A stretch of DNA of 64,000 nucleotides from Parapedobacter flavus (GTDB lineage Bacteria; Bacteroidota; Bacteroidia; Sphingobacteriales; Sphingobacteriaceae), in the NCBI RefSeq assembly GCF_035818675.1, contig NZ_JAYKZZ010000007.1:1-64000 (forward strand), given 5' to 3'. The translations under genes were made by a program, and so were the position numbers. Every line of letters begins with the position of its first letter. The first letter of the stretch is position 1. Of this stretch, positions 40,145-49,194 are shown piece after piece. The notes under the pieces are model-generated. The model did not search any database. It saw only the letters and a list, made by a program, of their open reading frames with translations, and was not told the origin of the DNA.

Positions 40145-40564
40145 ATGAAAAATATACTGAAAACAGACGGGTCATCAACAACCCTCATTATCCGTTTGAT
40201 GGTGGGGGTTGTATTCCTGTCAGAGGGCATACAGAAGTTCCTGTTTGGGGAAACACTCGGCGCCGGGCGGTTCGCCGAAATAGGCCTGCCCAATCCGGAG
40301 TTCCTGGGACCTTTTGTGGGGAGCTTTGAGATTACCTGCGGTACGCTGGTACTGTTGGGGTTGCTTACCAGACTTGCCGCCATCTCGCTGCTTTGCATCA
40401 TGCTGGTGGCCATGGCTACCACTAAAGCAGATACCTTTGCCAATGCGGGTTTCTGGGCGATGATGCATGGCAGCCGTACTGATTGGGCCATGTTGTTAGG
40501 CAGCCTTTTCCTGCTTATCCGCGGTGGCGGGCGCTGGTCCGTTGATCGTAAAATCGGTGGCTGA
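40145..40564 (+). CDS. DoxX family membrane protein
   Basis: A 139-residue protein with four membrane helices and the DoxX pattern: LIIRLMVGVVFLSEGIQKFL, FAEIGLPNPEFLGPFVGSFE, TLVLLGLLTRLAAISLLCIM and a final LLGSLFLLIRGGGRWSVD. DoxX proteins are linked with redox and sulfur chemistry in some bacteria, but the family is broad. Its stop overlaps the next start, so it is co-translated with the TauE/SafE gene. Confidence 0.85.
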   Translation: MKNILKTDGSSTTLIIRLMVGVVFLSEGIQKFLFGETLGAGRFAEIGLPNPEFLGPFVGSFEITCGTLVLLGLLTRLAAISLLCIMLVAMATTKADTFANAGFWAMMHGSRTDWAMLLGSLFLLIRGGGRWSVDRKIGG

Positions 40565-41337
40565 TGGAAATCCTGATCCTGTCATTGGCCGCTTTCCTTG
40601 TAGCGGTGCTCACCTTTTTCTCGGGGTTTGGCTTGGGCACCATCCTCACGCCGGTATTCATGGTCTTCTTTCCGGTAGACCTGGCCATAGCGCTCACAGG
40701 CGTGGTCCATTTCTTCAATAACCTGTTCAAGCTGGCGCTGGTAGGCAGGCAAGCTGACCGGTGGGTGACCATACGCTTTGGGGTACCTGCGGTTATTGCC
40801 GCTTTTTTCGGCGCATGGCTGATGCTAAGGATGAGCAATCTGCCCCTGTTGTTTTGCTATAGCCTGGGTGGCAATGTCTTCGAGGTTTATCCCGTTAAAT
40901 TCACCGTCGCCATCCTGCTCATCGTGTTTGCCCTGATTGAGCTGTTTCCCTATTTCAACTGCTTGGCGTTCGGCCGTGATAAGCTACCCCTCGGCGGTGC
41001 GTTGAGCGGCTTCTTTGGCGGCCTTTCCGGCAACCAGGGAGCCCTGCGCAGCGCCTTCCTGATCAAGGCCGGGCTGTCCAAAGAAGCGTTCGTGGGCACG
41101 GCCGTGGTCGTATCGGCGGTTGTGGACCTTACGCGGTTATCAGTCTACGCCACGCGGTTTGCCGCATCGGACCTTCATGACAACCTCGTGCTGGTGGGTT
41201 GTGCCATTGGCGCCGGTATCCTTGGCGCGTATGTCGGAAACCGGCTACTGAAGAAAGTAACGCTGAATTCCATCCAGGTACTGGTAGCGGTTATGCTGAT
41301 TGCCGTTTCGCTTGCGTTGGGGGCGGGATGGATTTAG
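40564..41337 (+). CDS. TauE/SafE family sulfite or organic-anion exporter
   Basis: A 257-residue membrane protein with about eight helices and family motifs FFSGFGLGTILTPVFMVFFP and SGFFGGLSGNQGALRSAFLI. The family moves sulfite, sulfoacetate or other anions across the inner membrane. It overlaps the DoxX gene by 1 bp and is probably under the AraC regulator. The substrate is unknown. Confidence 0.85.
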   Translation: MEILILSLAAFLVAVLTFFSGFGLGTILTPVFMVFFPVDLAIALTGVVHFFNNLFKLALVGRQADRWVTIRFGVPAVIAAFFGAWLMLRMSNLPLLFCYSLGGNVFEVYPVKFTVAILLIVFALIELFPYFNCLAFGRDKLPLGGALSGFFGGLSGNQGALRSAFLIKAGLSKEAFVGTAVVVSAVVDLTRLSVYATRFAASDLHDNLVLVGCAIGAGILGAYVGNRLLKKVTLNSIQVLVAVMLIAVSLALGAGWI

Positions 41338-41352
41338 CCGCTCCTATTTGAC

Positions 41353-43809
41353 TTAGAACTCCTTCTCTCCGAATTCGCTTGCGGGCAACTTGATTTGACG
41401 GGTTAGCCGATTCAGGTTGAACGAAAGGTTGAGCATGATCACATCGGTTTCATAGATGTAATTGGTCGTGGTGTAGAGGTCAGGCGCCCAGGTGGTGATC
41501 CGCTGCTCGTTGCTGGGCAAAATACCCATCCCGATGTTCTGCCATTGCACAAGTGCCGTCAGTGCGCCATCCATAAAGGTATGCTTCAACGAGAGGTTGG
41601 GCGAAAGGAAACGCGAATCTTCCCCCTGTACCGTCGGCCGGGCAGACAGGTAATTTACGTTGCCCTGGATACTGAACTGCCTGGTCAACTGAAAATTGGC
41701 ATTGCCGTTGATGGAGTATACCCAGGCCTGGTTTTCACGGGCTTCGGCATAGTCCAGAACGACCCCGGTTGTCCGGCTATGGTACATGTTGGCACCCAGG
41801 TACAGCTGCGCCCATTTAGCCGGGGTATAATTGGTGCCGAGTTCAAAGCCGATGCGCCGCGCCCGATCGGCATTGGTGAAAACGCGGTTCAGGATGGTAT
41901 CCGCGAATACGCTGTTAACGCGCTGGATAGGGTTTTTGATGTCCTGGAAATAGGCGGTTGCAAAAAAAGAACCCTGCTTAAATTCGTTGATAATCCCCAG
42001 CTCTGCCAGATAGATAAACTCAGGCAACAGGTTCGCGTCGCCTTGTTCCAGCGTTTCCGAATGTTCCCGTTCGGGAATGGGGTTCAATTCGAAGTTGCTG
42101 GTCCGCTGCACCCGCCGGCTGATACCGGCTTTGGCCTTCCATCCGCCATCAAAATTATACAGCGCGCTTGCAGATGGAAACAAGTTGTGCAATGCCAGCA
42201 GGTAATTATCATCATCGATGGAGCTGACGTCCAGATCGCGGTTGGCATATTCATAACGTAAGCCGCCTACATACTCCAGTCTATCGGACTTGCCCGAATA
42301 CTGGGTATAGACCGAATGGATCTGATTGATTGCCTTCACATCGCCCGTAAACTCCGGTACAGTCGTGAAATCCGTTTCACCGGTTTCCTTTACCGAATAT
42401 ACGAATCGGCCATCCTGCATATCCAACCGGTACTGGTAGCCGCTTTCCAGTGTCCCCTGTCCAACAGGCATAGCAAGGTCAACCTTTCCGCGGAATCCAT
42501 CCAGCGGATTCCGGTACGTGCTCTCCGTATTCTGTATGGTATCCGCGCCCACGATGTTCCGGTTAAGCGTCGAGCCATTCAGGCCGGCGTGTTCATACAA
42601 CGCAGAAAAACTAAGCTTGGTACCACTTGAAAAGGTATGGCTGTAATCGAGATTTCCCAGGATGAAATCGCCCTGTTTGTTTTGCAGGTTGGCGTTGAAA
42701 TACCGGTGCCGTCCAATGACAGTACCGGTGCCGACCTCGGTCGTGACGTTGTCATAATCAATATCCGCAACCCGATCCTGGAATTTATGGCCGGCGAAGA
42801 AGCCGGCTGATAGCTGGTTGCGGGTGTTCGGCGTGAAGATGACGTTGAACCGGCCGCCGTAGTTGTATTTATCAAAGCTGCGCTCACCATAGGAGGGAAA
42901 CGACGTTTTCCGGTTACCGATGATGGTAAAGACATCCCCGTCGCGGAGACCGGCGTTGTCGTTGCGGAGGTAGTTGGCCCCAGCCGAAACATCCCATTTG
43001 CCTTTCCGGAAGTTTGCCGTTACATCAGCGCCGTAGCGTTGCTGCCTTTCGGCATTGCCGTAGTCATTGGTGGATGGTAGCCCCCCCTGGATATTGGTGA
43101 TGAGCGCAAACCCATCATCCGCCCCCTTTTTTGTAGTCACGTTGATGATTCCGCCCCTGCCGTCCGGATCATACTTGGCCGAGGGCGAGGTAATCAATTC
43201 GATGTTTTCAACCTGATTTGCCGGAAGCTGGCTAAGGAATGTGGCGGCATCGGTCTGTACGGGTTTCCCGTTGACCAGCAAAAGGAATCCCTGGGCACCC
43301 CGCATGGTGATCTGGCCCTGACCGTCTACCGAAACCGACGGCATATTACGAATCACATCGATGGCCGTACCTCCTTTGGCGGCCTCGAATTGCTCCGCCC
43401 GGTAAACCTGCTTATCGATCTTGTTCGCGCTTTGCAGCTGCCGACCCGTTACCTGCACTTCATTTAAGAATTGCGGGTTCACGTTGAGCGCGATCTGGCC
43501 TAAATCGACGGCTTGTTTATCGGCAACCGCGACGCGCAATGATTCAGCCGTCTCGTAGCCTAAAAATTGCAGGCGCACGAAGTAATTACCCGGCTTCACC
43601 TTATCAAATAAAAAGCTGCCATCAGCATCGGAAAGCTGGCCGTTAACCAGGGAAGAATCTTTGGCAAGATGCAACGACACGCTGACAAAAGCTAATGGGC
43701 TTTCAGCCGCTTTATCGAAGGCGACACCTTTGAGGGACCCCGTTTGTGCGGTAATCTCTCCGGTCAGTAAAACCAGTACGCAGGCGAGCAGTAGGTATAT
43801 TTTCTTCAT
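41353..43809 (-). CDS. outer membrane beta-barrel receptor (OMP_b-brl_3 type)
   Basis: An 818-residue outer-membrane protein. After the signal peptide (MKKIYLLLACVLVLLTGEI) comes a carboxypeptidase-regulatory-like domain (residues about 24-105: SLKGVAFDKAAESPLAFVSV), then a TonB-dependent plug (NMPSVSVDGQGQITMRGAQG, LLVNGKPVQT) and a large 22-strand-like barrel with aromatic strand ends. It would import a ligand with TonB energy; the ligand is unknown. I start at the ATG at 43809, since the codons before it have no signal-peptide character. It is convergent to TauE/SafE. Confidence 0.9.
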   Translation of the reverse strand: MKKIYLLLACVLVLLTGEITAQTGSLKGVAFDKAAESPLAFVSVSLHLAKDSSLVNGQLSDADGSFLFDKVKPGNYFVRLQFLGYETAESLRVAVADKQAVDLGQIALNVNPQFLNEVQVTGRQLQSANKIDKQVYRAEQFEAAKGGTAIDVIRNMPSVSVDGQGQITMRGAQGFLLLVNGKPVQTDAATFLSQLPANQVENIELITSPSAKYDPDGRGGIINVTTKKGADDGFALITNIQGGLPSTNDYGNAERQQRYGADVTANFRKGKWDVSAGANYLRNDNAGLRDGDVFTIIGNRKTSFPSYGERSFDKYNYGGRFNVIFTPNTRNQLSAGFFAGHKFQDRVADIDYDNVTTEVGTGTVIGRHRYFNANLQNKQGDFILGNLDYSHTFSSGTKLSFSALYEHAGLNGSTLNRNIVGADTIQNTESTYRNPLDGFRGKVDLAMPVGQGTLESGYQYRLDMQDGRFVYSVKETGETDFTTVPEFTGDVKAINQIHSVYTQYSGKSDRLEYVGGLRYEYANRDLDVSSIDDDNYLLALHNLFPSASALYNFDGGWKAKAGISRRVQRTSNFELNPIPEREHSETLEQGDANLLPEFIYLAELGIINEFKQGSFFATAYFQDIKNPIQRVNSVFADTILNRVFTNADRARRIGFELGTNYTPAKWAQLYLGANMYHSRTTGVVLDYAEARENQAWVYSINGNANFQLTRQFSIQGNVNYLSARPTVQGEDSRFLSPNLSLKHTFMDGALTALVQWQNIGMGILPSNEQRITTWAPDLYTTTNYIYETDVIMLNLSFNLNRLTRQIKLPASEFGEKEF

Positions 43810-43854
43810 TCTCTGTCCAAGATGATATTGATAGCTAATTAATATTGAGCGCCG

Positions 43855-43881
43855 CAAAGTTAATCGGTTAACCTGCCGATT
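43855..43881 (-). promoter_or_regulatory. promoter and inverted repeat of the receptor gene
   Basis: On the minus strand TAACTTTG (43855-43862) matches TAnnTTTG, 46 bp before the receptor start. Directly upstream, AATCGG (43862-43867) and CCGATT (43876-43881) form an inverted repeat that replaces an obvious -33 element. This suggests a regulated promoter. The rest of the gap to 44294 (about 410 bp) shows nothing I can name. Confidence 0.5.
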
Positions 43882-44294
43882 GATGGTCTATTTGAAAATA
43901 TGTTGGTACAAACCAACGTAAAGGAGTTGGTCCGAATTGGCCACGGGAAGGTAAAGTTACTGGGGGCGTTACAAAAGATTTCGACCTGTAAAAAGTCACC
44001 GCCGGACAGGTGCCTCAGATGGCAGAACTAACCATCGATGAGAACTTTTGTGAACCATGGTCGGGCGTCGCGAGTATTTTTCATAATCCTTTGGCAAAAT
44101 ACCCCTTAGATCCGAATTCTCAGACTTAAACGGCTTTCCCCGAACCGCCATCCTTTTCATCCGCCCGTTCAGTTTTGCCTATCTGCATTGCTAGAAAATC
44201 TCTTAAGACATATTGATATTTTGGTGGGTAAATTATCTTAAACCTTTTCCCAGTCGTTATTTGTTAGATAACTGAACTTAATATTTCCCGTCTT

Positions 44295-45752
44295 ATGAAA
44301 TCAGCTTATTTATACGTGCGAGGCAACACTGACGAACAAAAGAGGAAAGGTTATTCTTTGCCGGAACAGGAAGACCGATTGTTGAAATACTGTGAATCCA
44401 ACAATATTCTTGTTAAAGGGATTTATCGTGAGGATTTTTCCGCAAAGAACTTCAACCGGCCTGAGTGGAAGAAGCTAATTTCCGTAATTAAAAAGGAGCG
44501 TGGCAGGGAAGAGAAGAATATCCTATTTATCAAATGGGATCGGTTCAGCCGTAACATACAATACGCATATGAGATGATAGGAATATTAAGGAAATACCAT
44601 GCCAAAGTGATGGCTATTGACCAGCCGGTTGATCTGGATATTCCGGAGAGTTCGGTGATGCTTGCCGTTTATCTATCGGTCCCGGAGGCGGAAAATAGCA
44701 GGCGTGCAATGAATACCGCAAATGGAATGCGTAGGGCAAGGCAAATGGGGAGACATCCTAACAAAGCGCCAGTAGGATATGTAAATCTTACAACAATGGA
44801 CGGAAAAAAATATATCGCTCCAAAGCAGCCTGAAGCTGGCATTATCAAATGGATATTCCTTCAGCTTGCAAAAAACATCTACAAAATGACAGAGATAAGA
44901 AGGATGGCCGCCACACAGGGCTTTCACTGTTCATCATCCAATTTTTCCAAGCTTATCCGTAATCCGGTCTATTGCGGTCTGATTCCGGTAGTGTTAGGTG
45001 ATAACGAAAAGGAGATGGTGAAAGGGAACCATCAACCCCTCATATCCACGTCTATTTTTTATCGGGTACAGGATATTATAAATACAAAAGTAAGGGGGTC
45101 AAAAAGGTCCGAAGAGCTAAAAGCTGCTTTTTTTCTTACAGGTTTTTTGACTTGTCCGCTTTGTGGTAAAAGGATTTGCGGTAGCTTTTCCAGAGGGTCG
45201 AGATATAGGTATCCTTATTACCATTGTCGAGGAAGATGTAGAACCAGAACCAATGCTTTTTTGCTAAACTACAGTTATGAAAGCCAACTTCGACAGCTTA
45301 AGCTTTCGAAGTTGGCGGTCCAACTTTTTAATTATATTTTGGATGATGCTAATCTAAATACGAGTAAGACTGCTTGTCTCAACGAAAGAGCTGGTATCCT
45401 GAGGCAATTAGCTAGGCAACAATTAGCACTTTCCAAGGCCAGAAAACTATTTGTTGAGGATATGTTGAAGTTTGACGACTATAGCGAATTCAAAAAGGAA
45501 TACTTGGCAAGTTGTGCTCGCCTAAAAATAGAACTAGGTAATAATATCGAAAAGCTTAAAGGCATTGACCTGCAACGCCAGTTGGATTACGGCGGCTCCT
45601 TATTAGAAATTTTCAGGGGATACGAACTATTTGATACGGCAGATAAAAAATACCTTCTTAAATTCATTCCGCCAGCAAAGGTGAATTTCGTAACGGGTGA
45701 GCTTTCTTTGGAACTTAGCAGTGCATTATCAAAAATACTGGTATTGAAATAA
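44295..45752 (+). CDS. large serine recombinase with catalytic Ser replaced
   Basis: A 485-residue recombinase. Residues 1-150 are the resolvase domain (EQKRKGYSLPEQEDRLLKYC; IKWDRFSRNIQYAYEMI; the PEAENSRRAMN helix). Residues about 160-280 are the recombinase domain, and CPLCGKRICGS...YHCRGRC is the zinc ribbon at about 285-320, with a coiled coil after it. The key motif is unusual: the family's YVR-V-S-T reads YVRGNTDEQ, so the Val-Ser pair is Gly-Asn (codons GGC AAC). The serine nucleophile is therefore missing, by single-base steps from GTC AGC. The protein probably cannot cut DNA, though it may still bind it. Confidence 0.88.
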   Translation: MKSAYLYVRGNTDEQKRKGYSLPEQEDRLLKYCESNNILVKGIYREDFSAKNFNRPEWKKLISVIKKERGREEKNILFIKWDRFSRNIQYAYEMIGILRKYHAKVMAIDQPVDLDIPESSVMLAVYLSVPEAENSRRAMNTANGMRRARQMGRHPNKAPVGYVNLTTMDGKKYIAPKQPEAGIIKWIFLQLAKNIYKMTEIRRMAATQGFHCSSSNFSKLIRNPVYCGLIPVVLGDNEKEMVKGNHQPLISTSIFYRVQDIINTKVRGSKRSEELKAAFFLTGFLTCPLCGKRICGSFSRGSRYRYPYYHCRGRCRTRTNAFLLNYSYESQLRQLKLSKLAVQLFNYILDDANLNTSKTACLNERAGILRQLARQQLALSKARKLFVEDMLKFDDYSEFKKEYLASCARLKIELGNNIEKLKGIDLQRQLDYGGSLLEIFRGYELFDTADKKYLLKFIPPAKVNFVTGELSLELSSALSKILVLK

Positions 45753-45769
45753 GGGTTTAAATTATTAGA

Positions 45770-45976
45770 ATGAACTTTGTAGAAAGAAAGGTTTCGGTTA
45801 AACGGACAATTTCAATTCTTTCTAAGAATGGTATTGAAGTTGACGAACAGGAAGCCGGTGTTATCTTGGATTTTCTCTATCTAATAGCAAAGAATTACGG
45901 AAAGAGAGAGCCTGTACAAGACGCCTATATCCCAAAGGAGATGTCGAACACCCTAAAAACATCATCAGGTCACTGA
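45770..45976 (+). CDS. small protein downstream of the recombinase
   Basis: A 68-residue protein (MNFVERKVSVKRTISILSKN, then GIEVDEQEAGVILDFLYLIA and a basic end). It is helical and has no membrane segment. It follows the recombinase by 17 bp on the same strand and is probably co-transcribed; similar small proteins seem to travel with this recombinase type. It may be a recombination directionality factor or a regulator, which is only an inference. Confidence 0.65.
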   Translation: MNFVERKVSVKRTISILSKNGIEVDEQEAGVILDFLYLIAKNYGKREPVQDAYIPKEMSNTLKTSSGH

Positions 45977-46092
45977 TAATATAACTTTTTAGACTGATTG
46001 GGATAAAAGTATAAGGAGTGTTGTAGTGATTGTCGAACTGGCTTTGGCTAACTAGTAATAGTCTGGGCTACAGGCTTTTATTGGCATAAAAA

Positions 46093-46202
46093 AGGGAAAC
46101 TACCATGGTATGGTGTTTCCCTATGTAGAGGGAACTTTACAGATGTCGAACTTTCTGGAGGATTGCGAAGCCATATTCAACGCAAGGAATCATCTCGATT
46201 AA
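46093..46202 (+). repeat. junction repeat C (right end of the ars/recombinase element)
   Basis: A hairpin (AGGGAAAC, bulged T, ACCAT; loop GGT; ATGGT, GTTTCCCT; 46093-46122) precedes GTAGAGGGAACTTTACAGAT and TGTCGAACTTTCTGGAGGAT, ending in TAA at 46200-46202. The last 80 bp match copy B at 35.7 kb closely. It lies just after the recombinase and its small partner, so it is the candidate right junction. The following 300 bp to 46508 contain no gene or signal I can support. Confidence 0.7.
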
Positions 46203-46508
46203 GCGCCTTATTCAATTGGCGTGTTTCCAGGCCGGAAGCAGGCTATTTTTTGTTACGATAAATTGTGCCGACAATTCAGGATTCTTAAGTTAAGTCAAGT
46301 ACAGGGCGTTAATACCTTTTGACACAATAATAAGGCTCATCATAACACCTTAAGGAGCTAGGTTTCAAAAAGGTGATTAACGACCATTCTGATATTTTAC
46401 GGAATGTAGCTGACCTACCAACTTATTTTAACAAACGTTAACGAATGGAAGCTGCTTACAAATATCAATGAGATAATTAAACGGGATCATAAGGTAGCAT
46501 AGGCAGCC

Positions 46509-49007
46509 TTATTTGAATCTTTTTAGCAATTTGTAAATCTCAAACCATAATACGGACACCATCGCAATGGCTATACAAATCCCCAATTCGGCTACACGAA
46601 GCGGAGTTACTTCAAAGAATCGGGATAGCGGCTCCACGTATAAGATGGCAAAGAGTATGACCAACACTAGCATCGTGATACCGATGAGCAAGGGATTCCG
46701 ACGCGTGAAGCGCTCGAAAATGCTGTAGAAGAACGAGCGGTTGACGAAACTCAGTAGGATATTTGCGAAAATCAGTGTGGTAAATACCATCGATCTCGTT
46801 TTTTCTTCGCTTCCGCCAGTCTGGGCGGTTAGCTGGTAGGCAAATAACACACCGGCAGTAATCGCCAACCCCTGGATAACGCTGATGACCAGTTCGCCTC
46901 CGTTCAAAAACGTGTCGGTCATAATCCGCGGCGGCCGCTGCATGGTGTCCCGTTCCATGGGTTCATTTTCATAAACGATAGAGCAGGTTGGTCCCATGAC
47001 CAGCTCTAGGAAAATCACGTGGACAGGTGTGAAGATCTGCGGGAATATCCAGCCCAGAAATAGGGGAAGGGATACCGTTAAGATGATGGGTATGTGGATG
47101 GAAATGATATATTGGATGGCTTTTTTGATGTTGGCGTAAATCCGCCTTCCCGCTGCAATGCCGGTAATCAATTTGTCCAGGTCATCGTTGGTTATTACTA
47201 GGGCGGCAGCTGATTTGGCGATCTCCGTCCCTTTGTTGCCCATAGCCACCCCAATATGGGCGGCTTTTAGGGCCGGACCGTCGTTCACCCCATCACCCAA
47301 CATTGCCACCACTTCGCCCCGTTTTTTAAGTGCATTTATTACGGCCAGCTTGGCTTCGGGAAACATCCGTGTAAACAGTGTGGTACGCGCCGATAGCTCT
47401 ATCAATTCTTCTTCGGAATGGTTGACTATATCACTGCCATTTACTGTCGGAGCGTTATTGGTAATGCCAGCCTGAGCTGCGATTGCATTCGTAGTGTCTG
47501 CGTTATCACCCGTGATGACTTTGACGGTGATCCCGGCATCATAAATCCGCTGGAACACGTCTTTGATGCCTTTCTTGGGTGGGTCGTAAAAGACGGTCAG
47601 CCCGAGGAGTTCAAACGGGAAATCCTTCTGTTTTTCCGGAAAATTATCCCCTTCAAACCGTGATGTGGCTACAGCCAGTATGCGATATCCCTGCTGCGCG
47701 AATCCTTTGATCCGGTCTCTCACCCGCTCTTTTTGACCAGCTGAAAGCCGGGATACGTTGAGGATGGCTTCAGGGGCACCTTTGGCGGCAATGATGCGGT
47801 CTCCGCTGGCATCCCCAAAAAGGTGCGTCATCATCGGGGGTTTCCCTTCGAGGGGATATTCATGGAACATGTGGTAGGAGCCCCGCAGGTCGTTTAGTTG
47901 CGTTTGTTCATATACGCTGTGTAGTGTTTTCTCCATGGGGTCAAAAGGAGCCGGTTCACTGCTCCACATGGCATAGCTGATGAGAGTCGACAGGTTTGGA
48001 TCGTTAAAGGATTGGTTGTCATACGTCTTATCAGCTTGGAAATCATACAGACTAATCAATTGCATAGAATTCTCGGTAATCGTGCCTGTTTTGTCGGTGC
48101 AGATAACCGTGGTGCTACCCAACGTCTCCACGATGCTGCTTCGCTTGATGATGATGCCCTGCTGCATCAGTCTCCAGGCACCCAAAGCCATGAAGGTGGT
48201 AAATGCTACTGGGATTTCTTCGGGTAGTACCGACATGGCCAGCGTAAGACCGTTGAGCAGGCTCGCAATGAAGTCTCCGGTTTGATAATACCTGAAGAGG
48301 CAGACCATCAGGAAAATGATAATACCGATGATGGCCATCGTTTTTACGAATCGGGTGATCTGGATCTGTAGGGGAGAGGGTTGCGCTTTTATGGTCAGCA
48401 GCGATTCGCCGATCTTGCCGACGCGGGTTTCTTTTCCGATTTCCGTTACCTTGAAAACAGCCAGCCCGGAAACGGTAAGCGTACCGCTGTATACCCTGTT
48501 ATCTTCCGACCGGCTGTCCTTGAATACCGAGAAACTCTCGCCGGTAAGCGAAGCTTCATTGACGGAGAAATCGTTGCTGTGTACAATGCGCCCATCGGCA
48601 TTGATGATTTTTCCTTCTTCGGTGATACAGAGATCGCCCACGGCAATCTCGTGGGTGGGGATGTCAACGACAGTCGAATTCCGGATTACCCGGCTCAGCG
48701 GTTCATTGAGCTTTTCCAGCGCTTCCAGTGTTTTTTTGCTGCGGTTATCCTGATAGAAAGAAACGGCAGAAACGGCAACGATGGCCGCAAACATAAACGC
48801 CGCTTCGCCGTAATCGCCCACAACCACGTAGATGAGTGAGATGACACCGAGCAGGATCAGCATCGGTTCTTTCAAGATATCGATGAGCAGCGACCGCCAG
48901 GAGCTTTTTGGCGCGGCATCTAACCGGTTATAGCCGTATTGCTTCCGGGAAGCGGCTACTTCACTGTCGGTAAGGCCTTTCAGGTGGCCGGGGATATGAT
49001 AGGGCAT
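46509..49007 (-). CDS. cation-translocating P-type ATPase (P2 type)
   Basis: An 832-residue pump. It has the N-terminal cation ATPase domain (GLTDSEVAASRKQYGYN), the actuator motif SLTGESFSV, the channel motif VLPEEIPVAFTTFMALG, the phosphorylation site CTDKTGTITEN and the hinge MLGDGVNDGPALKAAHIGVAMG. Ten helices fit a P-type II pump. PEEIP in helix M4, rather than PEGLP or PVAMP, is a variant seen in bacterial Ca2+-like pumps. It probably exports Ca2+ or another divalent ion. It begins the stress island but lacks the shared regulatory palindrome. Confidence 0.92.
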   Translation of the reverse strand: MPYHIPGHLKGLTDSEVAASRKQYGYNRLDAAPKSSWRSLLIDILKEPMLILLGVISLIYVVVGDYGEAAFMFAAIVAVSAVSFYQDNRSKKTLEALEKLNEPLSRVIRNSTVVDIPTHEIAVGDLCITEEGKIINADGRIVHSNDFSVNEASLTGESFSVFKDSRSEDNRVYSGTLTVSGLAVFKVTEIGKETRVGKIGESLLTIKAQPSPLQIQITRFVKTMAIIGIIIFLMVCLFRYYQTGDFIASLLNGLTLAMSVLPEEIPVAFTTFMALGAWRLMQQGIIIKRSSIVETLGSTTVICTDKTGTITENSMQLISLYDFQADKTYDNQSFNDPNLSTLISYAMWSSEPAPFDPMEKTLHSVYEQTQLNDLRGSYHMFHEYPLEGKPPMMTHLFGDASGDRIIAAKGAPEAILNVSRLSAGQKERVRDRIKGFAQQGYRILAVATSRFEGDNFPEKQKDFPFELLGLTVFYDPPKKGIKDVFQRIYDAGITVKVITGDNADTTNAIAAQAGITNNAPTVNGSDIVNHSEEELIELSARTTLFTRMFPEAKLAVINALKKRGEVVAMLGDGVNDGPALKAAHIGVAMGNKGTEIAKSAAALVITNDDLDKLITGIAAGRRIYANIKKAIQYIISIHIPIILTVSLPLFLGWIFPQIFTPVHVIFLELVMGPTCSIVYENEPMERDTMQRPPRIMTDTFLNGGELVISVIQGLAITAGVLFAYQLTAQTGGSEEKTRSMVFTTLIFANILLSFVNRSFFYSIFERFTRRNPLLIGITMLVLVILFAILYVEPLSRFFEVTPLRVAELGICIAIAMVSVLWFEIYKLLKRFK

Positions 49008-49135
49008 ACTGCTGATTGTAATGGCACGTTAAAGTTACGGATTATTCGATTGGGTTGGGTATGGGGTGCAACCGAACGGAAGTTCACCGTGTGAAAGCCG
49101 TATACACAACGTAAGAATGCAGAAAATAAAGGAAA

Positions 49136-49164
49136 GGCAGCCAGGGATACTGCCTCTGGCTGCC
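49136..49164 (-). terminator. terminator of the BON-domain gene
   Basis: GGCAGCCAG (49136-49144) and CTGGCTGCC (49156-49164) form a perfect 9-bp stem with an 11-nt loop, 31-59 bp after the BON gene stop on the minus strand. The trailing minus-strand sequence is T-rich (TTTCCTTTATTTTC). It insulates the pump gene from the BON gene. Confidence 0.75.
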
Positions 49165-49194
49165 TGCCATTCAAAACACTTCACGGTTGTTGGC

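Noticed and set aside
49082..49094. TTCAC-CGT-GTGAA palindrome upstream of the P-type ATPase
   Set aside because: It resembles the island motif at first sight, but the half-sites point the other way and the spacer is 3 nt. No yAnnTTwG box lies 30 nt away, so the ATPase was not counted in the regulon.
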